Notes under the pieces: model-generated | What the model was told of the DNA's origin: nothing | Databases searched by the model: none | The model's input: the letters and a program-made list of their open reading frames with translations, nothing else | Translations under genes and position numbers: made by a program | Origin: Proteus vulgaris | GTDB lineage: Bacteria; Pseudomonadota; Gammaproteobacteria; Enterobacterales; Enterobacteriaceae | DNA: 64,000 nt | Direction of reading: 5' to 3' | Assembly (NCBI RefSeq): GCF_023100685.1 | Contig: NZ_CP090064.1 | Span: 2,604,001-2,668,000, forward strand | Shown here: piece after piece, positions 16,901-25,422 of the stretch | Position numbering within the stretch: the stretch's first letter is position 1 | Layout of the letters: the number at the start of each line of letters is the position of its first letter

Positions 16901-17930
16901 AGCGGGTTACGATATTTATCAAGCTTCACACAATAACCTGCCAAAACAAATTGAAAATAACAGTACCTTTGTTCAACCGACTCTAATTGAACTAGATAAA
17001 GTCAGTTCTCTAAAAAGAGAGATTTTTGGCCCTGTATTACATGTTGTGCGTTATGCAAGCCAAGATTTGCCTGCATTACTCGAAGAAATTAATGCAACAG
17101 GTTATGGTTTAACAATGGGCGTTCATACGCGTATTGATGAGACTATCGCTTATGTTGCCTCAAATGCCAAAGTCGGGAATTTATACGTAAATCGTAATAT
17201 GGTTGGTGCGGTTGTCGGTGTTCAGCCTTTTGGTGGTGAAGGTTTATCCGGTACAGGCCCGAAAGCAGGCGGCCCTGTTTATCTGTATCGCTTATTATCT
17301 AAACGCCCTGAAAATGCCGCAACACAAACACTAGCACGTCAAGATGAGACATTCCCACTTGATACTTCTATGCGTAATTTACAAACTTACCATAAGTATA
17401 TGGAATGGTTATCAAACAAAGCAGATAAATCACACTATGAAGCCTTAGAAAAATATGCTCTTGCATCCCAAGCAGGAACATTACGTGTATTGCCTGGTCC
17501 TACTGGCGAACGTAATACTTACCAATTAGTTCCTTGCGGTAATGTGCTTTGCATTTCAGATAATGAGCAAGATGTGTTAACCCAAATAGCAGGTGTTCTC
17601 GCCTCGGGTTGTCATGCCATTATCGTCAATAGTGCATTCTCACAAAAAACATACCGTGAATTACCTGATATTGTTAGAAAAGCCATTACATTGACTGAAA
17701 ACTGGAATGATGAATCACTGAAAATAAATGCGGTTATTTATCATGGTGATGGTGATCAATTACGTGAAACTTGCCAGAAAATTGCTCAACGCAAAGGGGC
17801 AATAATTTCTGTTCAAGGATTTTCACGAGGTGAAACGGGCTTGTTGTTAGAGCGTTTATTACATGAAAGAGCATTAAGCATTAATACCGCGGCCGCAGGT
17901 GGTAACGCAAGTTTAATGACCATTAGTTAA
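13968..17930 (+). CDS. putA: trifunctional proline utilisation protein PutA
   Basis: A 1320-residue protein that oxidises proline to glutamate in two steps at the inner membrane and also represses the put genes. Residues 1-47 form the ribbon-helix-helix DNA-binding domain (TTMGVRLDEDTR...SHWLIKQAIFNYLEQ). The FAD proline dehydrogenase barrel covers roughly 230-580, with EGPGISIKLSALHPRY and RLVKGAYWDSE. The NAD aldehyde dehydrogenase domain covers roughly 650-1130, with CISPWNFPLAIFSGQ, ETGGLNA and the catalytic Cys in DSAGQRCSALR. The length matches the family. The start has GGAG seven bases upstream. A strong terminator follows. Confidence 0.96.
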   Translation: MSSTTMGVRLDEDTRNRLKEAAQKLDRTSHWLIKQAIFNYLEQIENDQVNIVNTTFAEQDLEGDTETPIAHYQPFLEFAEHIHPQSVLRSAITSAYRTPEIQAVPMLLQQATLPENEAQATHKLAYSIAEKLRKQKNGIGRSGLVQGLLQEFSLSSQEGVALMCLAEALLRIPDKATRDALIRDKISHGNWRSHLGQSQSMFVNAATWGLLFTGKLVSTHNEEKLSNSLNRILTKSGEPLVRKGVDMAMRLMGEQFVTGETISQALANARKLEEKGFSYSYDMLGEAALTEKDAQDYLVSYQQAIHAIGKASNGRGIYEGPGISIKLSALHPRYSRAQYERVMSELYPRLLSLTLQAKQYDIGINIDAEEADRLEISLDLLEKLCFEPELAGWNGIGFVIQAYQKRCPLVIDYVIDLARRSRRRLMVRLVKGAYWDSEVKRAQIDGLEDYPVYTRKVYTDVSYLACAKKLLASPNFIYPQFATHNAHTLSAIYHLAGQNYYPGQYEFQCLHGMGEPLYAQVVGKIADGKLGRPCRIYAPVGTHETLLAYLVRRLLENGANTSFVNRIADTTISLDELVADPVKEVNKIAQAEGQVGLSHPKIPLPHQLYGDERKNSPGIDMSNEHRLASLSSALLTSATENRHCEPLLGDTFNSSEKIPDPQSVLNPANHTDTVGTVRETTEAEVDFALTVAQENGEIWFATPPTQRASFLVRTAELMEQQMGPLMGILVREAGKTYSNAIAEVREAIDFLYYYAAQVAQDFDNNTHRPLGPVVCISPWNFPLAIFSGQIAAALAAGNTVLAKPAEQTPLIASKAVELFHQAGVPRFALQLLPGQGETIGARLVADERVRGVMFTGSTDVAHILQKTLAGRLDSEGHPVPLIAETGGLNAMIVDSSALTEQVVTDVMASAYDSAGQRCSALRLLCIQEEVADHTIEMLKGAMAQAVIGDPSLLSTDIGPVIDKEAKIGIEKHIQVMRTAGYDIYQASHNNLPKQIENNSTFVQPTLIELDKVSSLKREIFGPVLHVVRYASQDLPALLEEINATGYGLTMGVHTRIDETIAYVASNAKVGNLYVNRNMVGAVVGVQPFGGEGLSGTGPKAGGPVYLYRLLSKRPENAATQTLARQDETFPLDTSMRNLQTYHKYMEWLSNKADKSHYEALEKYALASQAGTLRVLPGPTGERNTYQLVPCGNVLCISDNEQDVLTQIAGVLASGCHAIIVNSAFSQKTYRELPDIVRKAITLTENWNDESLKINAVIYHGDGDQLRETCQKIAQRKGAIISVQGFSRGETGLLLERLLHERALSINTAAAGGNASLMTIS

Positions 17931-17963
17931 TTAGCTCTCCTCTTTTTCTCTTTTTATTTTGAG

Positions 17964-18005
17964 ACCACCTTTAAAAATTTTTTGATTAAAGGTGGTTTTT
18001 TCTTT
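17964..18005 (+). terminator. rho-independent terminator of putA
   Basis: The stem accacctttaa with its complement and a 12-nt loop, then TTTTTTCTTTT, starting 33 bp after the putA stop codon. Confidence 0.88.
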
Positions 18006-18347
18006 TATTAATCTAATGGTTATAAAAAATAGCCAAGATAGATATTTATCTTAATGCTGTGACTATTCTCACTCTTTTTATATTTATCCATCGCCGACTA
18101 TTGAATTAGTAAATATACTTATCACCAAGTCAACCAAAACCTAGAAGTTGATTGAATTATATCGTTATGTATACCTTAAAAGTTACGCCCTTCGGGGCGT
18201 TTTTTTTACTTATTAATTGCCATGCTAATGCCATATTAATGGCATACCATAAATAAAATATTGTATTTACTCATTGATAAATAAATAGAAAAACAACGAG
18301 AGATTAAATAAGAAAAAACAGAAAGGGCATTTGAATTAGGTCAAAAG
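18006..18347. other. gap between putA and fliZ with an orphan terminator
   Basis: About 340 bp without a gene between convergent putA and fliZ. It contains the strong plus-strand terminator at 18185-18208 and a near-palindrome ATGCCATATTAATGGCAT at about 18229-18246. A small RNA transcript could end at the orphan terminator; I cannot define its start. Confidence 0.45.
18185..18208 (+). terminator. orphan rho-independent terminator
   Basis: ACGCCC-TTCG-GGGCGT followed by eight T: a compact tetraloop terminator. putA already has its own terminator 180 bp upstream, so this one has no obvious gene. Confidence 0.8.
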
Positions 18348-18377
18348 AAAAAGGAGCAGGCTAGGCTACTCCTTTTA
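18348..18377 (-). terminator. terminator of fliAZ
   Basis: aaaggagtagcc pairs with the complementary half after a short loop and is followed on the minus strand by CTTTTTC, 20 bp beyond the fliZ stop. Confidence 0.75.
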
Positions 18378-18396
18378 AGGTCTCTCTTGAGCGCAA

Positions 18397-18927
18397 TTAG
18401 TGACTGCTATTCATCGATGGTGGCTCTTGACACCAATCGAGATATTGCTCGTACTTACGTAGCGCAATATTGTAGTTACTAAATGCAGAGGGAGTGAGCT
18501 TTTTACTCAGGTCTGACTGAATTTTCTCTGTCGTAAATTCTTGACGAGGAAAATTAGTTGAAGTCAGTAATTCATCGAGCCGACGTAAACGAACCACATA
18601 CTCACGAACAGTACTGTGGCTCATCTCCGTTTGTTCAAACAAATACTGCTTAAAAGACATAATGTCAAAGTAGTCAGTTTCACTATTACAGTAAATCTCA
18701 CTACAAAAACGGCATAGCGCAGAAAATTTCTCTTGTAACGTTTCCCACGTTTCATCATCAATTAAATCCGTCATTTCAGAAATGGCTTCTTTATTGATAA
18801 CTTGGCGATTGAATACGAGAGAGATCCGATCAAGCGCCTTGTGGCAATGTAGACAATGAGTCTGGCTGTGTTTATAGTCTTTAATGTAACGGCTTAGCGG
18901 CCGTTTCTTTTGTGTTGAAACAGACAT
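18397..18927 (-). CDS. fliZ: flagellar regulator FliZ
   Basis: A 176-residue DNA-binding regulator related to the core-binding domain of tyrosine recombinases. It matches E. coli FliZ in KRRPLSRY-type N-terminus (KKRPLSRYIKDYKHSQTHC), in CRFCSEIYC, and in FFDI/SFKQYLFEQTEMS followed by TVREYVVRLRRLD. In enterics FliZ opposes sigma-S and boosts FlhDC activity, shifting cells toward motility. It is the second gene of the fliAZ operon, 58 bp after fliA, and ends at the terminator 18348-18377. The paired cysteines (HCLHC and CRFC) could bind metal; that is inference. Confidence 0.92.
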   Translation of the reverse strand: MSVSTQKKRPLSRYIKDYKHSQTHCLHCHKALDRISLVFNRQVINKEAISEMTDLIDDETWETLQEKFSALCRFCSEIYCNSETDYFDIMSFKQYLFEQTEMSHSTVREYVVRLRRLDELLTSTNFPRQEFTTEKIQSDLSKKLTPSAFSNYNIALRKYEQYLDWCQEPPSMNSSH

Positions 18928-18985
18928 AAGAGATAAAGCCCTGTGTTGTAGTCTTAATAAACAAAAACAAAAATAAGCAAAACTT

Positions 18986-19708
18986 CTATTTCTCTGGGTT
19001 TAAGCGTGCTCGCAGCCTTTTTATGGCTTGGCTGTGTAGCTGGCTCACGCGGGATTCCCCGACATTAAGCACTGCGCCTATTTCTTTCAAATTAAGTTCT
19101 TCCTGATAATACAGGGTAAGAACCATTTTTTCCCTTTCGGGAAGCAATTCTATCGCGTCTATGACTCTTTGGCGAATATCACTTTCTAATAACATCTGTA
19201 ATGGATTGTCATCATGATCTTCGTCTTGAGACGGTTCACAGCTTTCACCGTAAATTTCATGCCATTCGTCATAAGAGAACAATTGGCTGTTATTCGTATC
19301 CAATAGGATCTGCCGGTATTCTGCTAACTCAATCTGCAAATGATCAGCAACTTCCTGTTCTAATGGGGGTCGTCCTAGATCCTGCTCTAATTGATGAATA
19401 GAATGTGTAACTTCTCTTGCATTGCGACGCACACTGCGTGGCGCCCAATCTCGACTACGTAGCTCATCTAACATAGAGCCACGGATACGTTGAACAGCGT
19501 AAGTGGTAAAGGCAGCACCTTGCATTGAGTCATAACGCTCAACGGCGTTTAATAACCCAATCCCACCCGCTTGCAAAAGATCATCCAATTCAACACTCGC
19601 AGGTAACTTGACCTGTAATCGTAATGCTTCATGGCGAACCAACGGGACATATCGCTCCCAGAGGCTATTTTTGTCCATCACGCCTTCGGCGGTATACAAA
19701 TCACTCAC
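18986..19708 (-). CDS. fliA: flagellar sigma factor FliA (sigma-28)
   Basis: A 240-residue sigma-28 factor that directs RNA polymerase to late flagellar promoters and is held inactive by FlgM. Region 2 holds ELDDLLQAGGIGLLNAVERYD and TYAVQRIRGSMLDELRSRDW; region 4 ends LNLKEIGAVLNVGESRVSQLHSQA. By alignment with E. coli (MNSLYTAEGVMDK) the protein should begin VSDLYTAEGVMDK, a GTG start at 19708 with AAAGG upstream; the frame itself is open four codons further. The upstream DNA has one sigma-28 -10-like GCCGATTG (minus strand, 19767-19774) but a poor -35, so an FlhDC-driven start is likely the main one. Confidence 0.94.
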   Translation of the reverse strand: MSDLYTAEGVMDKNSLWERYVPLVRHEALRLQVKLPASVELDDLLQAGGIGLLNAVERYDSMQGAAFTTYAVQRIRGSMLDELRSRDWAPRSVRRNAREVTHSIHQLEQDLGRPPLEQEVADHLQIELAEYRQILLDTNNSQLFSYDEWHEIYGESCEPSQDEDHDDNPLQMLLESDIRQRVIDAIELLPEREKMVLTLYYQEELNLKEIGAVLNVGESRVSQLHSQAIKRLRARLNPEK

Positions 19709-20091
19709 AACAAAAGACACCTTTGGATAAAAGACCGGAAACCATTATCTGGCGAAATAAATTTAGCAATCGGCTGAACAGTGAAACAAAAGCGCCTCTT
19801 TTTCACCTATGCCAAATTTTCAGCAAAAATCGGGTTTTCATTGATAAATTAATTTGTCATTGCATTACGAGAACTACTTTACCTTAAAACACCTGCAGCT
19901 AATCCTTAGAAAAACCGTTAATTAAATTGATAATTTATCTCATTAAAAGAAATCGACGCATTGAATATGCATTCTGTTCATAAAAAAATAACATATAAAT
20001 CATAGTATTTTATTTTGTGAGATTTTAGCGTCTAATTAGCGAGTTGAAATACTCATAAATGATTAATTAAAAAAACGATTGTTTTGATGAA
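19709..20091. other. control region between fliA and fliC2
   Basis: About 380 bp, AT-rich, holding the fliA promoter region. Apart from the sigma-28 -10-like element at 19767-19774 I see no clear promoter, gene or repeat. Confidence 0.5.
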
Positions 20092-20124
20092 AAAATACCC
20101 ACTACAAAATCTTGCAGTGGGTAT
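20092..20124 (-). terminator. terminator of fliC2
   Basis: tacccactgc / gtagtgggta stem followed on the minus strand by TTTTTT, 27 bp past the flagellin stop codon. Confidence 0.82.
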
Positions 20125-20150
20125 AATTTGAGGATTATTTAAAAATGGGA

Positions 20151-21272
20151 TTAACGTAATAGAGAAAGAACAGATTGTGGAACTTGATTTGCCTGAGCAA
20201 GCACAGCTGTACCCGCTTGTTGCAGAATTTGGCCTTTGCTCATATTGGATACTTCAGTTGAATAATCTGTATCTAAAATACGGCTACGTGAAGCAGATAA
20301 ATTATTCACAGTATTATTTAAATTATTAATAGTCGATTGAAAACGGTTTTGTACCGCACCTAATTTAGAACGTGCCTCATCAACTTTATTAATGGCAGAA
20401 TCTAATGTTTCTAGCGCATCATCATTGACGGTTAATGTTTTTACATCAACACCAGTGCTGGCTGTAAATTCATTAGCTGGTTTTTTTGATGTTATTTTTA
20501 TGCTCACTTCATTTTTAGCTGTCGTACCTGTTAATTCAAGGTCAGATGCTGAAACCAAATAGTCTTTAGAACCAGTATCATCATGATAGATATATTTTCC
20601 TTTGACTTCTTTACCATCTTCCTTATATGCAGATAAAGTGTCATTACCTGACATTTTAGTTGCACCCGTTAAAATTGAACCAAGATCACCTGCTGATACA
20701 GCAGTCCCGATTTCAGTCATACCTTTTTTAACTGTTGCTTCGGTATATAACTTATCGTTTCCAACACCTAAAACATCATTATCAATTTTATCTAATTTAA
20801 ATTTAATCGCTTCTTTATCGTTAGTACCGACTTGAATGCTCATTTCTGTATCACCACTCAATACTTTTACACCATTAAATTGAGTTTGTTCAGAGATACG
20901 ATTAATTTCAGCTAAACGTTCAGTGACTTCATTTTGAATAGAGCTAATATCTGAATTTGAATTAGTACCATTTTTAGCTTGAACAGTTAATTCACGAACA
21001 CGTTGTAAATTGGTATTAATTTCGTTTAATGCCCCTTCTGTAGTTTGAGCAACAGAAATACCGTCATTGGCATTACGAGATGCTTGAGTTAAGCCGTTAA
21101 TATTTGCAGTAAAACGGTTAGCAATCGCTTGACCTGCCGCATCATCTTTTGCGCTATTGATACGCATACCGGAAGATAAACGTTCAATGGCTGTGCCTAA
21201 AGCGCCTTGGGATTTATTTAAATTATTTTGGGTCACTAAAGACAGGTAATTGGTATTAATAACTTGTGCCAT
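20151..21272 (-). CDS. fliC2: flagellin, second copy (fliC2/flaB-like)
   Basis: A 373-residue flagellin, the filament subunit exported through the flagellar channel. The conserved ends are intact: MAQVINTNYLSLVTQNNLNKS, RLSSGMRINSAKDDAAGQ and the C-terminal LNNTVNNLSASRSRILDTDY...VPQSVLSLLR. The middle (about residues 180-290) is the variable surface domain and differs from the neighbouring copy. In Proteus mirabilis the two-gene flagellin locus has an active flaA and a normally silent flaB; here this copy has only a degenerate sigma-28 promoter (21357-21383), so by analogy it is the silent one. A ribosome-binding site (AAGGAATATTGT) precedes the start. Confidence 0.93.
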   Translation of the reverse strand: MAQVINTNYLSLVTQNNLNKSQGALGTAIERLSSGMRINSAKDDAAGQAIANRFTANINGLTQASRNANDGISVAQTTEGALNEINTNLQRVRELTVQAKNGTNSNSDISSIQNEVTERLAEINRISEQTQFNGVKVLSGDTEMSIQVGTNDKEAIKFKLDKIDNDVLGVGNDKLYTEATVKKGMTEIGTAVSAGDLGSILTGATKMSGNDTLSAYKEDGKEVKGKYIYHDDTGSKDYLVSASDLELTGTTAKNEVSIKITSKKPANEFTASTGVDVKTLTVNDDALETLDSAINKVDEARSKLGAVQNRFQSTINNLNNTVNNLSASRSRILDTDYSTEVSNMSKGQILQQAGTAVLAQANQVPQSVLSLLR

Positions 21273-21322
21273 ACAATATTCCTTCGACTTGATTTTAAAA
21301 TATTTTTTTCATGAATAGGTTT

Positions 21323-21383
21323 GTTATTACGTCACTGTAATAACGTTGCCTAAACACTATCGTCATCAATTTCGAGGGTTTTA
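21323..21383 (-). promoter_or_regulatory. degenerate sigma-28 promoter and inverted repeat before fliC2
   Basis: On the minus strand TAAAACCC-N11-GACGATAG (21383-21357) keeps the spacing of a sigma-28 site but departs from TAAAGTTT-N11-GCCGATAA in both boxes. Between it and the gene is an 8-bp perfect inverted repeat, GTTATTAC with a 6-nt loop (21323-21344). No better promoter is visible. Confidence 0.45.
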
Positions 21384-21525
21384 CGGTTTTTGGCGTCGCG
21401 AAAATAGCAATAAAAGCCAGTCAGTTAATTTTTAAGAACTTATTGAGTTAAAAGAAAAGAGAATTAAATTGAGAGAAAAATAAAAGCTAAAAAAGAGTGG
21501 ATTTAAAGATAAAATACAAAAACAA

Positions 21526-21551
21526 AAAAAGGCCCTCTTACGAGGACCTTT
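21526..21551 (-). terminator. terminator of fliC1
   Basis: aaggtcctcg / gagggcctt hairpin with TTTTTTT after it on the minus strand, 38 bp beyond the fliC1 stop codon. It would stop read-through into fliC2. Confidence 0.85.
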
Positions 21552-21588
21552 TGGATATAGAAAGGTATCTTTTGTGTCAGTGTACGAA

Positions 21589-22674
21589 TTAACGTAACAG
21601 AGACAGAACTGATTGTGGTACTTGGTTTGCTTGAGCAAGTACTGAAGTACCAGCTTGTTGCAGGATTTGACCACGGCTCATGTTAGAAACTTCTGTTGCA
21701 TAGTCAGCATCTAAGATACGGCTACGTGCAGCAGATAAGTTGTTAACAGTGTTGTTCAGGTTGTTGATAGTAGATTCAAAACGGTTTTGAATCGCACCTA
21801 AGTTAGAACGAGTAGCATCAACTTTATTGATAGCGTCATCTAAAGTAGCTAATGAAGTCTCATTAACTTCAACTTTAGAAGCAGTTTTAGCATCATCTTC
21901 GATTTTTTTACCTAAAACTAGCTTAACGTTGCCATCAGCATCAATTGATTTAGAAGTTACTTCAAATTTATCACCACCTTTAGTAGCAATAAATTTGTCA
22001 TCAAACTCTTTAGTACCTTCTTTACGTTTAGCAACAGTTACTTCAGCGTCATCAGCAGTATCTTGAATTTTCTTAGCTGCAGTACCACCTAAAGCTTCAA
22101 CGTCTTGTGCTGCACCACCAGTGATTGCTACACCTTCTTTTTCTGTGAACACTTTAAAGTCGTTCACACCCAGTTCAGTTTTATCAATTTTTTTCAGAGA
22201 AACATTGATTGCTTCGCCGTCGTTAGTACCAACATGAATTTTCATATCAGTATCTTCGCTTAATACTTTAACGCCATTGAACTGAGTTTGGTCAGAAATA
22301 CGTTGGATTTCATTTAAACGCTCATCAACTTCTTCTTGAATTGATTTAACGTCTGAAGTTGAGTTAGTACCATTTTTAGCTTGAACTGTTAACTCACGGA
22401 TACGTTGTAAGTTGTTGTTGATTTCGTTCAGAGCACCTTCAGCTGTTTGAGCTAATGAGATACCATCGTTCGCATTACGTGATGCTTGAGTTAAACCATT
22501 TACGTTTGAAGTGAAACGGTTAGCAATCGCTTGACCTGCTGCATCGTCTTTAGCGCTGTTGATACGCATACCAGAAGACAGACGCTCGATTGCACTTCCT
22601 AAAGCTCCCTGAGATTTGTTCAGGTTGTTTTGAGTTACCAGAGATAGATAGTTGGTATTAATGACTTGTGCCAT
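21589..22674 (-). CDS. fliC1: flagellin, active copy (fliC1/flaA-like)
   Basis: A 361-residue flagellin next to fliD. The N-terminal about 150 and C-terminal about 90 residues are almost the same as in fliC2 (both begin MAQVINTNYLSLVTQNNLNKS and end VPQSVLSLLR), while residues about 165-265 form a separate, lysine- and aspartate-rich variable domain. It has a near-consensus sigma-28 promoter at 22753-22779 and its own terminator, so it is the expected expressed filament protein. The long identical ends next to a second copy are well placed for recombination that would yield hybrid flagellins, as known for P. mirabilis flaA/flaB. Confidence 0.95.
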   Translation of the reverse strand: MAQVINTNYLSLVTQNNLNKSQGALGSAIERLSSGMRINSAKDDAAGQAIANRFTSNVNGLTQASRNANDGISLAQTAEGALNEINNNLQRIRELTVQAKNGTNSTSDVKSIQEEVDERLNEIQRISDQTQFNGVKVLSEDTDMKIHVGTNDGEAINVSLKKIDKTELGVNDFKVFTEKEGVAITGGAAQDVEALGGTAAKKIQDTADDAEVTVAKRKEGTKEFDDKFIATKGGDKFEVTSKSIDADGNVKLVLGKKIEDDAKTASKVEVNETSLATLDDAINKVDATRSNLGAIQNRFESTINNLNNTVNNLSAARSRILDADYATEVSNMSRGQILQQAGTSVLAQANQVPQSVLSLLR

Positions 22675-22752
22675 AGCTAGATTCCTTTAAAATCAAGTCG
22701 ATAAAATAAAAGTTTGCCTATTCATTTTCGGTGTTAATCACCGGCAACAAGT

Positions 22753-22779
22753 TTATCGGCACCCCACATACAACCTTTA
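22753..22779 (-). promoter_or_regulatory. sigma-28 promoter of fliC1
   Basis: On the minus strand TAAAGGTT-N11-GCCGATAA, matching the flagellar consensus TAAAGTTT-N11-GCCGATAA with two mismatches in the -35 and none in the -10 box. It gives a leader of about 70 nt. Confidence 0.9.
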
Positions 22780-22990
22780 ACTTTTCCTACAAATATTTCT
22801 GTGTTTTTTTATAGAATTAATATCAAGTCAATGATAAACAAAGAAATTAATTTATTATTTTTTTATTAAATTTTTATCAATTTTCGTCTCAGCCCTTTTT
22901 TTCCCTTCTAAATTCGACTTTGGTCACCAATGGCAATAAAAGGCTTCTATATGGCAGCCTGTTTCACTCATCAAAAATACCAAATAGACG

Positions 22991-23017
22991 TAAACTTTTC
23001 GCCGATTCTACCGATAA
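22991..23017 (+). promoter_or_regulatory. sigma-28 promoter of fliD
   Basis: TAAACTTT-N11-ACCGATAA: one mismatch in each box against the sigma-28 consensus, about 45 bp before fliD and divergent from the fliC1 promoter. Confidence 0.88.
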
Positions 23018-23060
23018 CACTTTTTGAGGATTATTTTACGAACACAGAAAGGAGACTGGT

Positions 23061-24479
23061 ATGGCTGGTATTGCTTCACTAGGAGCGGGCTCAGGGATGC
23101 CTCTTAGCCAAACATTGGCACAATTAGAGGCGGCGGAAAATAAACGCCTTGAGCCCCTTGATAAACAGATGAAAAGCTACGAAGCGCAAATTACCGCTTA
23201 CGGTAAAATTCGTGGCCAACTTGATAAGTTACAAAAAGCCTCTGAAGACTTAAAAAAATTCGACAAGATTGTTGCAACTAAAGTTGATGATGAGTTTGAT
23301 GCCTTTAAAGTGACGACGGATGGTAAAGCCAGTATCGGTAACTATACCGTATCAATTAAAGAATTAGCTCATGCTCAGACACTGAAATCAAAAGCAATTC
23401 CTGATATTGAAACTCCTATAGGTGAAACCTTAGGTGAAGGGAATAAACGCACCTTAGTAATAACTCAAAAAGGTGAGAAAGAACCATTACGTATTGAGTT
23501 AACAGATAAGCAAACATCTATTATCGAATTGCGTGATGCAATCAATAAAAAAGAGGGTAATGTTTCTGCCACTATTGTTAAAGCCAAAGATGGTGTTAAC
23601 CATTTAGTTCTGACTTCTCGTAAAGAAGGAACTGATTCTCAAATGGAAATCACTGTTGAAGGTGATAACAAATTGAATGACTTTATTAGTTATTCAACTA
23701 AAACGAGTAGTGGTGCAATGCAACAAATCGTTCCTGCAAATAATGCACAAATAACGATTAATGGTATTGATATTGAGCGCCAAACTAATGAGATTAAAGA
23801 TGCACCTGAAGGTATCACCTTAAATCTTAAAAAAACGACTTTTGATAATAAAGACAAAGCAGATAAGCCTGAAATAGTCACTGTTGCCCGTGATATTGAG
23901 CCAATGAAAGAGGCTATAAAGGCTTGGACAGACGCTTATAACGATCTAAATAGTACCTATAAATCTCTGACTAAATATACACAAGTAGAGAAAGGTGAAG
24001 CAGCATCGAAAGATAATGGCGTATTACTCGGCGATGGTACTAGCCGTATGATTATGTCTGAGCTAAAAAGTTTTGTGACTCGTTCTCAAGAAGGCGTTGA
24101 AATGGATACCCTAAATAAAATGGGTATTAAGTTTAAGGTCGATGGCTCTTTAGAGATCGATAATAAAAAACTGGATGAAGCGTTAAAAGAAAAACCTGCC
24201 AACGTGAAAGAGTTTTTTATGGGTGACGGTAAAGAAACAGGTTTTGGTACTCAAACCTATAATTACCTAAAGAAAACCCTGCAATCTAATGATGGTACTT
24301 TAGATATCGCCACTGATGGTGTGAAAAAACGTAAAAAAACGCTTGATAAACAAATTAAAAACACGGAACGAAACATTGCAGCCACGATGGAACGTTATAA
24401 AAACCAGTTCCAACAGTTAGATAAAATGGTTAACTCCATGACTAACTCCAGTGCTTCAATCGGCCGTTTATTAATGTAA
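23061..24479 (+). CDS. fliD: flagellar filament cap FliD
   Basis: A 472-residue cap protein that sits at the filament tip and guides flagellin folding; it is exported by the flagellar apparatus. The start [19 protein letters not shown], the coiled N-terminal helix ([29 protein letters not shown]), and the C-terminal helix ([28 protein letters not shown]) fit FliD. The length equals that of E. coli FliD (about 468). It heads the fliDST operon under the sigma-28 promoter at 22991-23017; AAAGGAGA lies nine bases before the ATG. Confidence 0.95.
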   Translation: MAGIASLGAGSGMPLSQTLAQLEAAENKRLEPLDKQMKSYEAQITAYGKIRGQLDKLQKASEDLKKFDKIVATKVDDEFDAFKVTTDGKASIGNYTVSIKELAHAQTLKSKAIPDIETPIGETLGEGNKRTLVITQKGEKEPLRIELTDKQTSIIELRDAINKKEGNVSATIVKAKDGVNHLVLTSRKEGTDSQMEITVEGDNKLNDFISYSTKTSSGAMQQIVPANNAQITINGIDIERQTNEIKDAPEGITLNLKKTTFDNKDKADKPEIVTVARDIEPMKEAIKAWTDAYNDLNSTYKSLTKYTQVEKGEAASKDNGVLLGDGTSRMIMSELKSFVTRSQEGVEMDTLNKMGIKFKVDGSLEIDNKKLDEALKEKPANVKEFFMGDGKETGFGTQTYNYLKKTLQSNDGTLDIATDGVKKRKKTLDKQIKNTERNIAATMERYKNQFQQLDKMVNSMTNSSASIGRLLM

Positions 24480-24498
24480 TTTTTAAAAGTAGGACACT

Positions 24499-24897
24499 AT
24501 GTATCAACAATCAGCCAGTAAAATGTATGCTCAAATCGACGTTGAAAGCGAGATTTTAAATGCCACGCCTTACCAGCTGATCCAGATCCTATTTAATGGG
24601 GCGCTTAGCGCCCTTCGCCGTGCATTAATATTAATGGAACAAGGAAATATTGCTGGTAAAGGCGAAAATATTTCTAAAGCCATTAATATTATTGGTAACG
24701 GATTAAAACAAGGTCTGGATAAAGAGAAAGGGGGCGAGCTTGCAGAGAATCTGGAGCTCCTTTATGACTATATGGTTAATCAGCTACTCGATGCTAACTT
24801 AAAAAATAACCCAGAAAAAATTCATGAAGTCATCAAGCTCTTAACTGAAATTTCTGATGCTTGGCAACAAATCGGCACACAGATTAATTCTTATTAA
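24499..24897 (+). CDS. fliS: flagellin export chaperone FliS
   Basis: A 132-residue cytoplasmic chaperone that binds the flagellin C-terminus and keeps it unfolded before export. It starts MYQQSASKMYAQIDVESEI and has the FliS-typical TPYQLIQILFNGALSALRRA and ENLELLYDYMVNQLLDANLKN. It lies 19 bp after fliD with a TAGGAC ribosome-binding site and shares its promoter. With two flagellins in the locus it would be expected to serve both, since their C-termini are alike. Confidence 0.95.
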   Translation: MYQQSASKMYAQIDVESEILNATPYQLIQILFNGALSALRRALILMEQGNIAGKGENISKAINIIGNGLKQGLDKEKGGELAENLELLYDYMVNQLLDANLKNNPEKIHEVIKLLTEISDAWQQIGTQINSY

Positions 24898-24915
24898 ATT
24901 AGAGTGGACAACAAT

Positions 24916-25269
24916 ATGGATATTATGGCGGCTTACGAGCAGGTTTTAAAATCAAGTGAGCAAATGTTAACGCTTGCCAAAGATCAGCAATGGGACAAGC
25001 TGATAGAAATGGAAATGGATTATTTAAAAAGCGTTGAAAGTATCACTAAGATGATAAAACCGGCTGACGGTGAGCTGAGACTACAACAACGCCTCACAGA
25101 TATGCTAAAGAAAATCTTAGAAAACGAAAATGAGACGCGAAATTTATTACGGGCTCGTCTAGATGAGCTCGGCGTGTTAATTAGACAGACTGAACAAGAG
25201 CAGAGGGTACAAAATAGCTATGGTCAGTTTACAGAACATAGTTATTATCCTGATCTCAATCTTAAATAA
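24916..25269 (+). CDS. fliT: FliD chaperone and regulator FliT
   Basis: A 117-residue mostly helical protein that chaperones FliD and, in Salmonella, also binds FlhDC to dampen early flagellar genes. It has the expected pattern YEQVLKSSEQMLTLAKDQQWDKLIEME and DMLKKILENENETRNLLRARLDELG. A GTG four codons upstream (24904) would also be in frame; the ATG at 24916 with GAGTGG upstream is preferred by length and similarity to other FliT. It is the last gene of fliDST. No strong terminator follows. Confidence 0.9.
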   Translation: MDIMAAYEQVLKSSEQMLTLAKDQQWDKLIEMEMDYLKSVESITKMIKPADGELRLQQRLTDMLKKILENENETRNLLRARLDELGVLIRQTEQEQRVQNSYGQFTEHSYYPDLNLK

Positions 25270-25422
25270 CTCTCCTCTGCGCCAAAAGCGGTTTTATTAG
25301 CTAATGGCGTCTTTACTTAGAAAAAGTCACTCTTATTATTCAGCCTAATTTGTTATCGGTAACGTAAAAATCAACGTTTACCCTTTTCTACTTTTGTTTT
25401 TTTATTTTTTTGATTACACCGA

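Noticed and set aside
21323..21344. Invertible-promoter (phase variation) switch before fliC2
   Set aside because: The inverted repeat is only 8 bp with a 6-nt loop, too small to flip a promoter, and no invertase gene is in the window.
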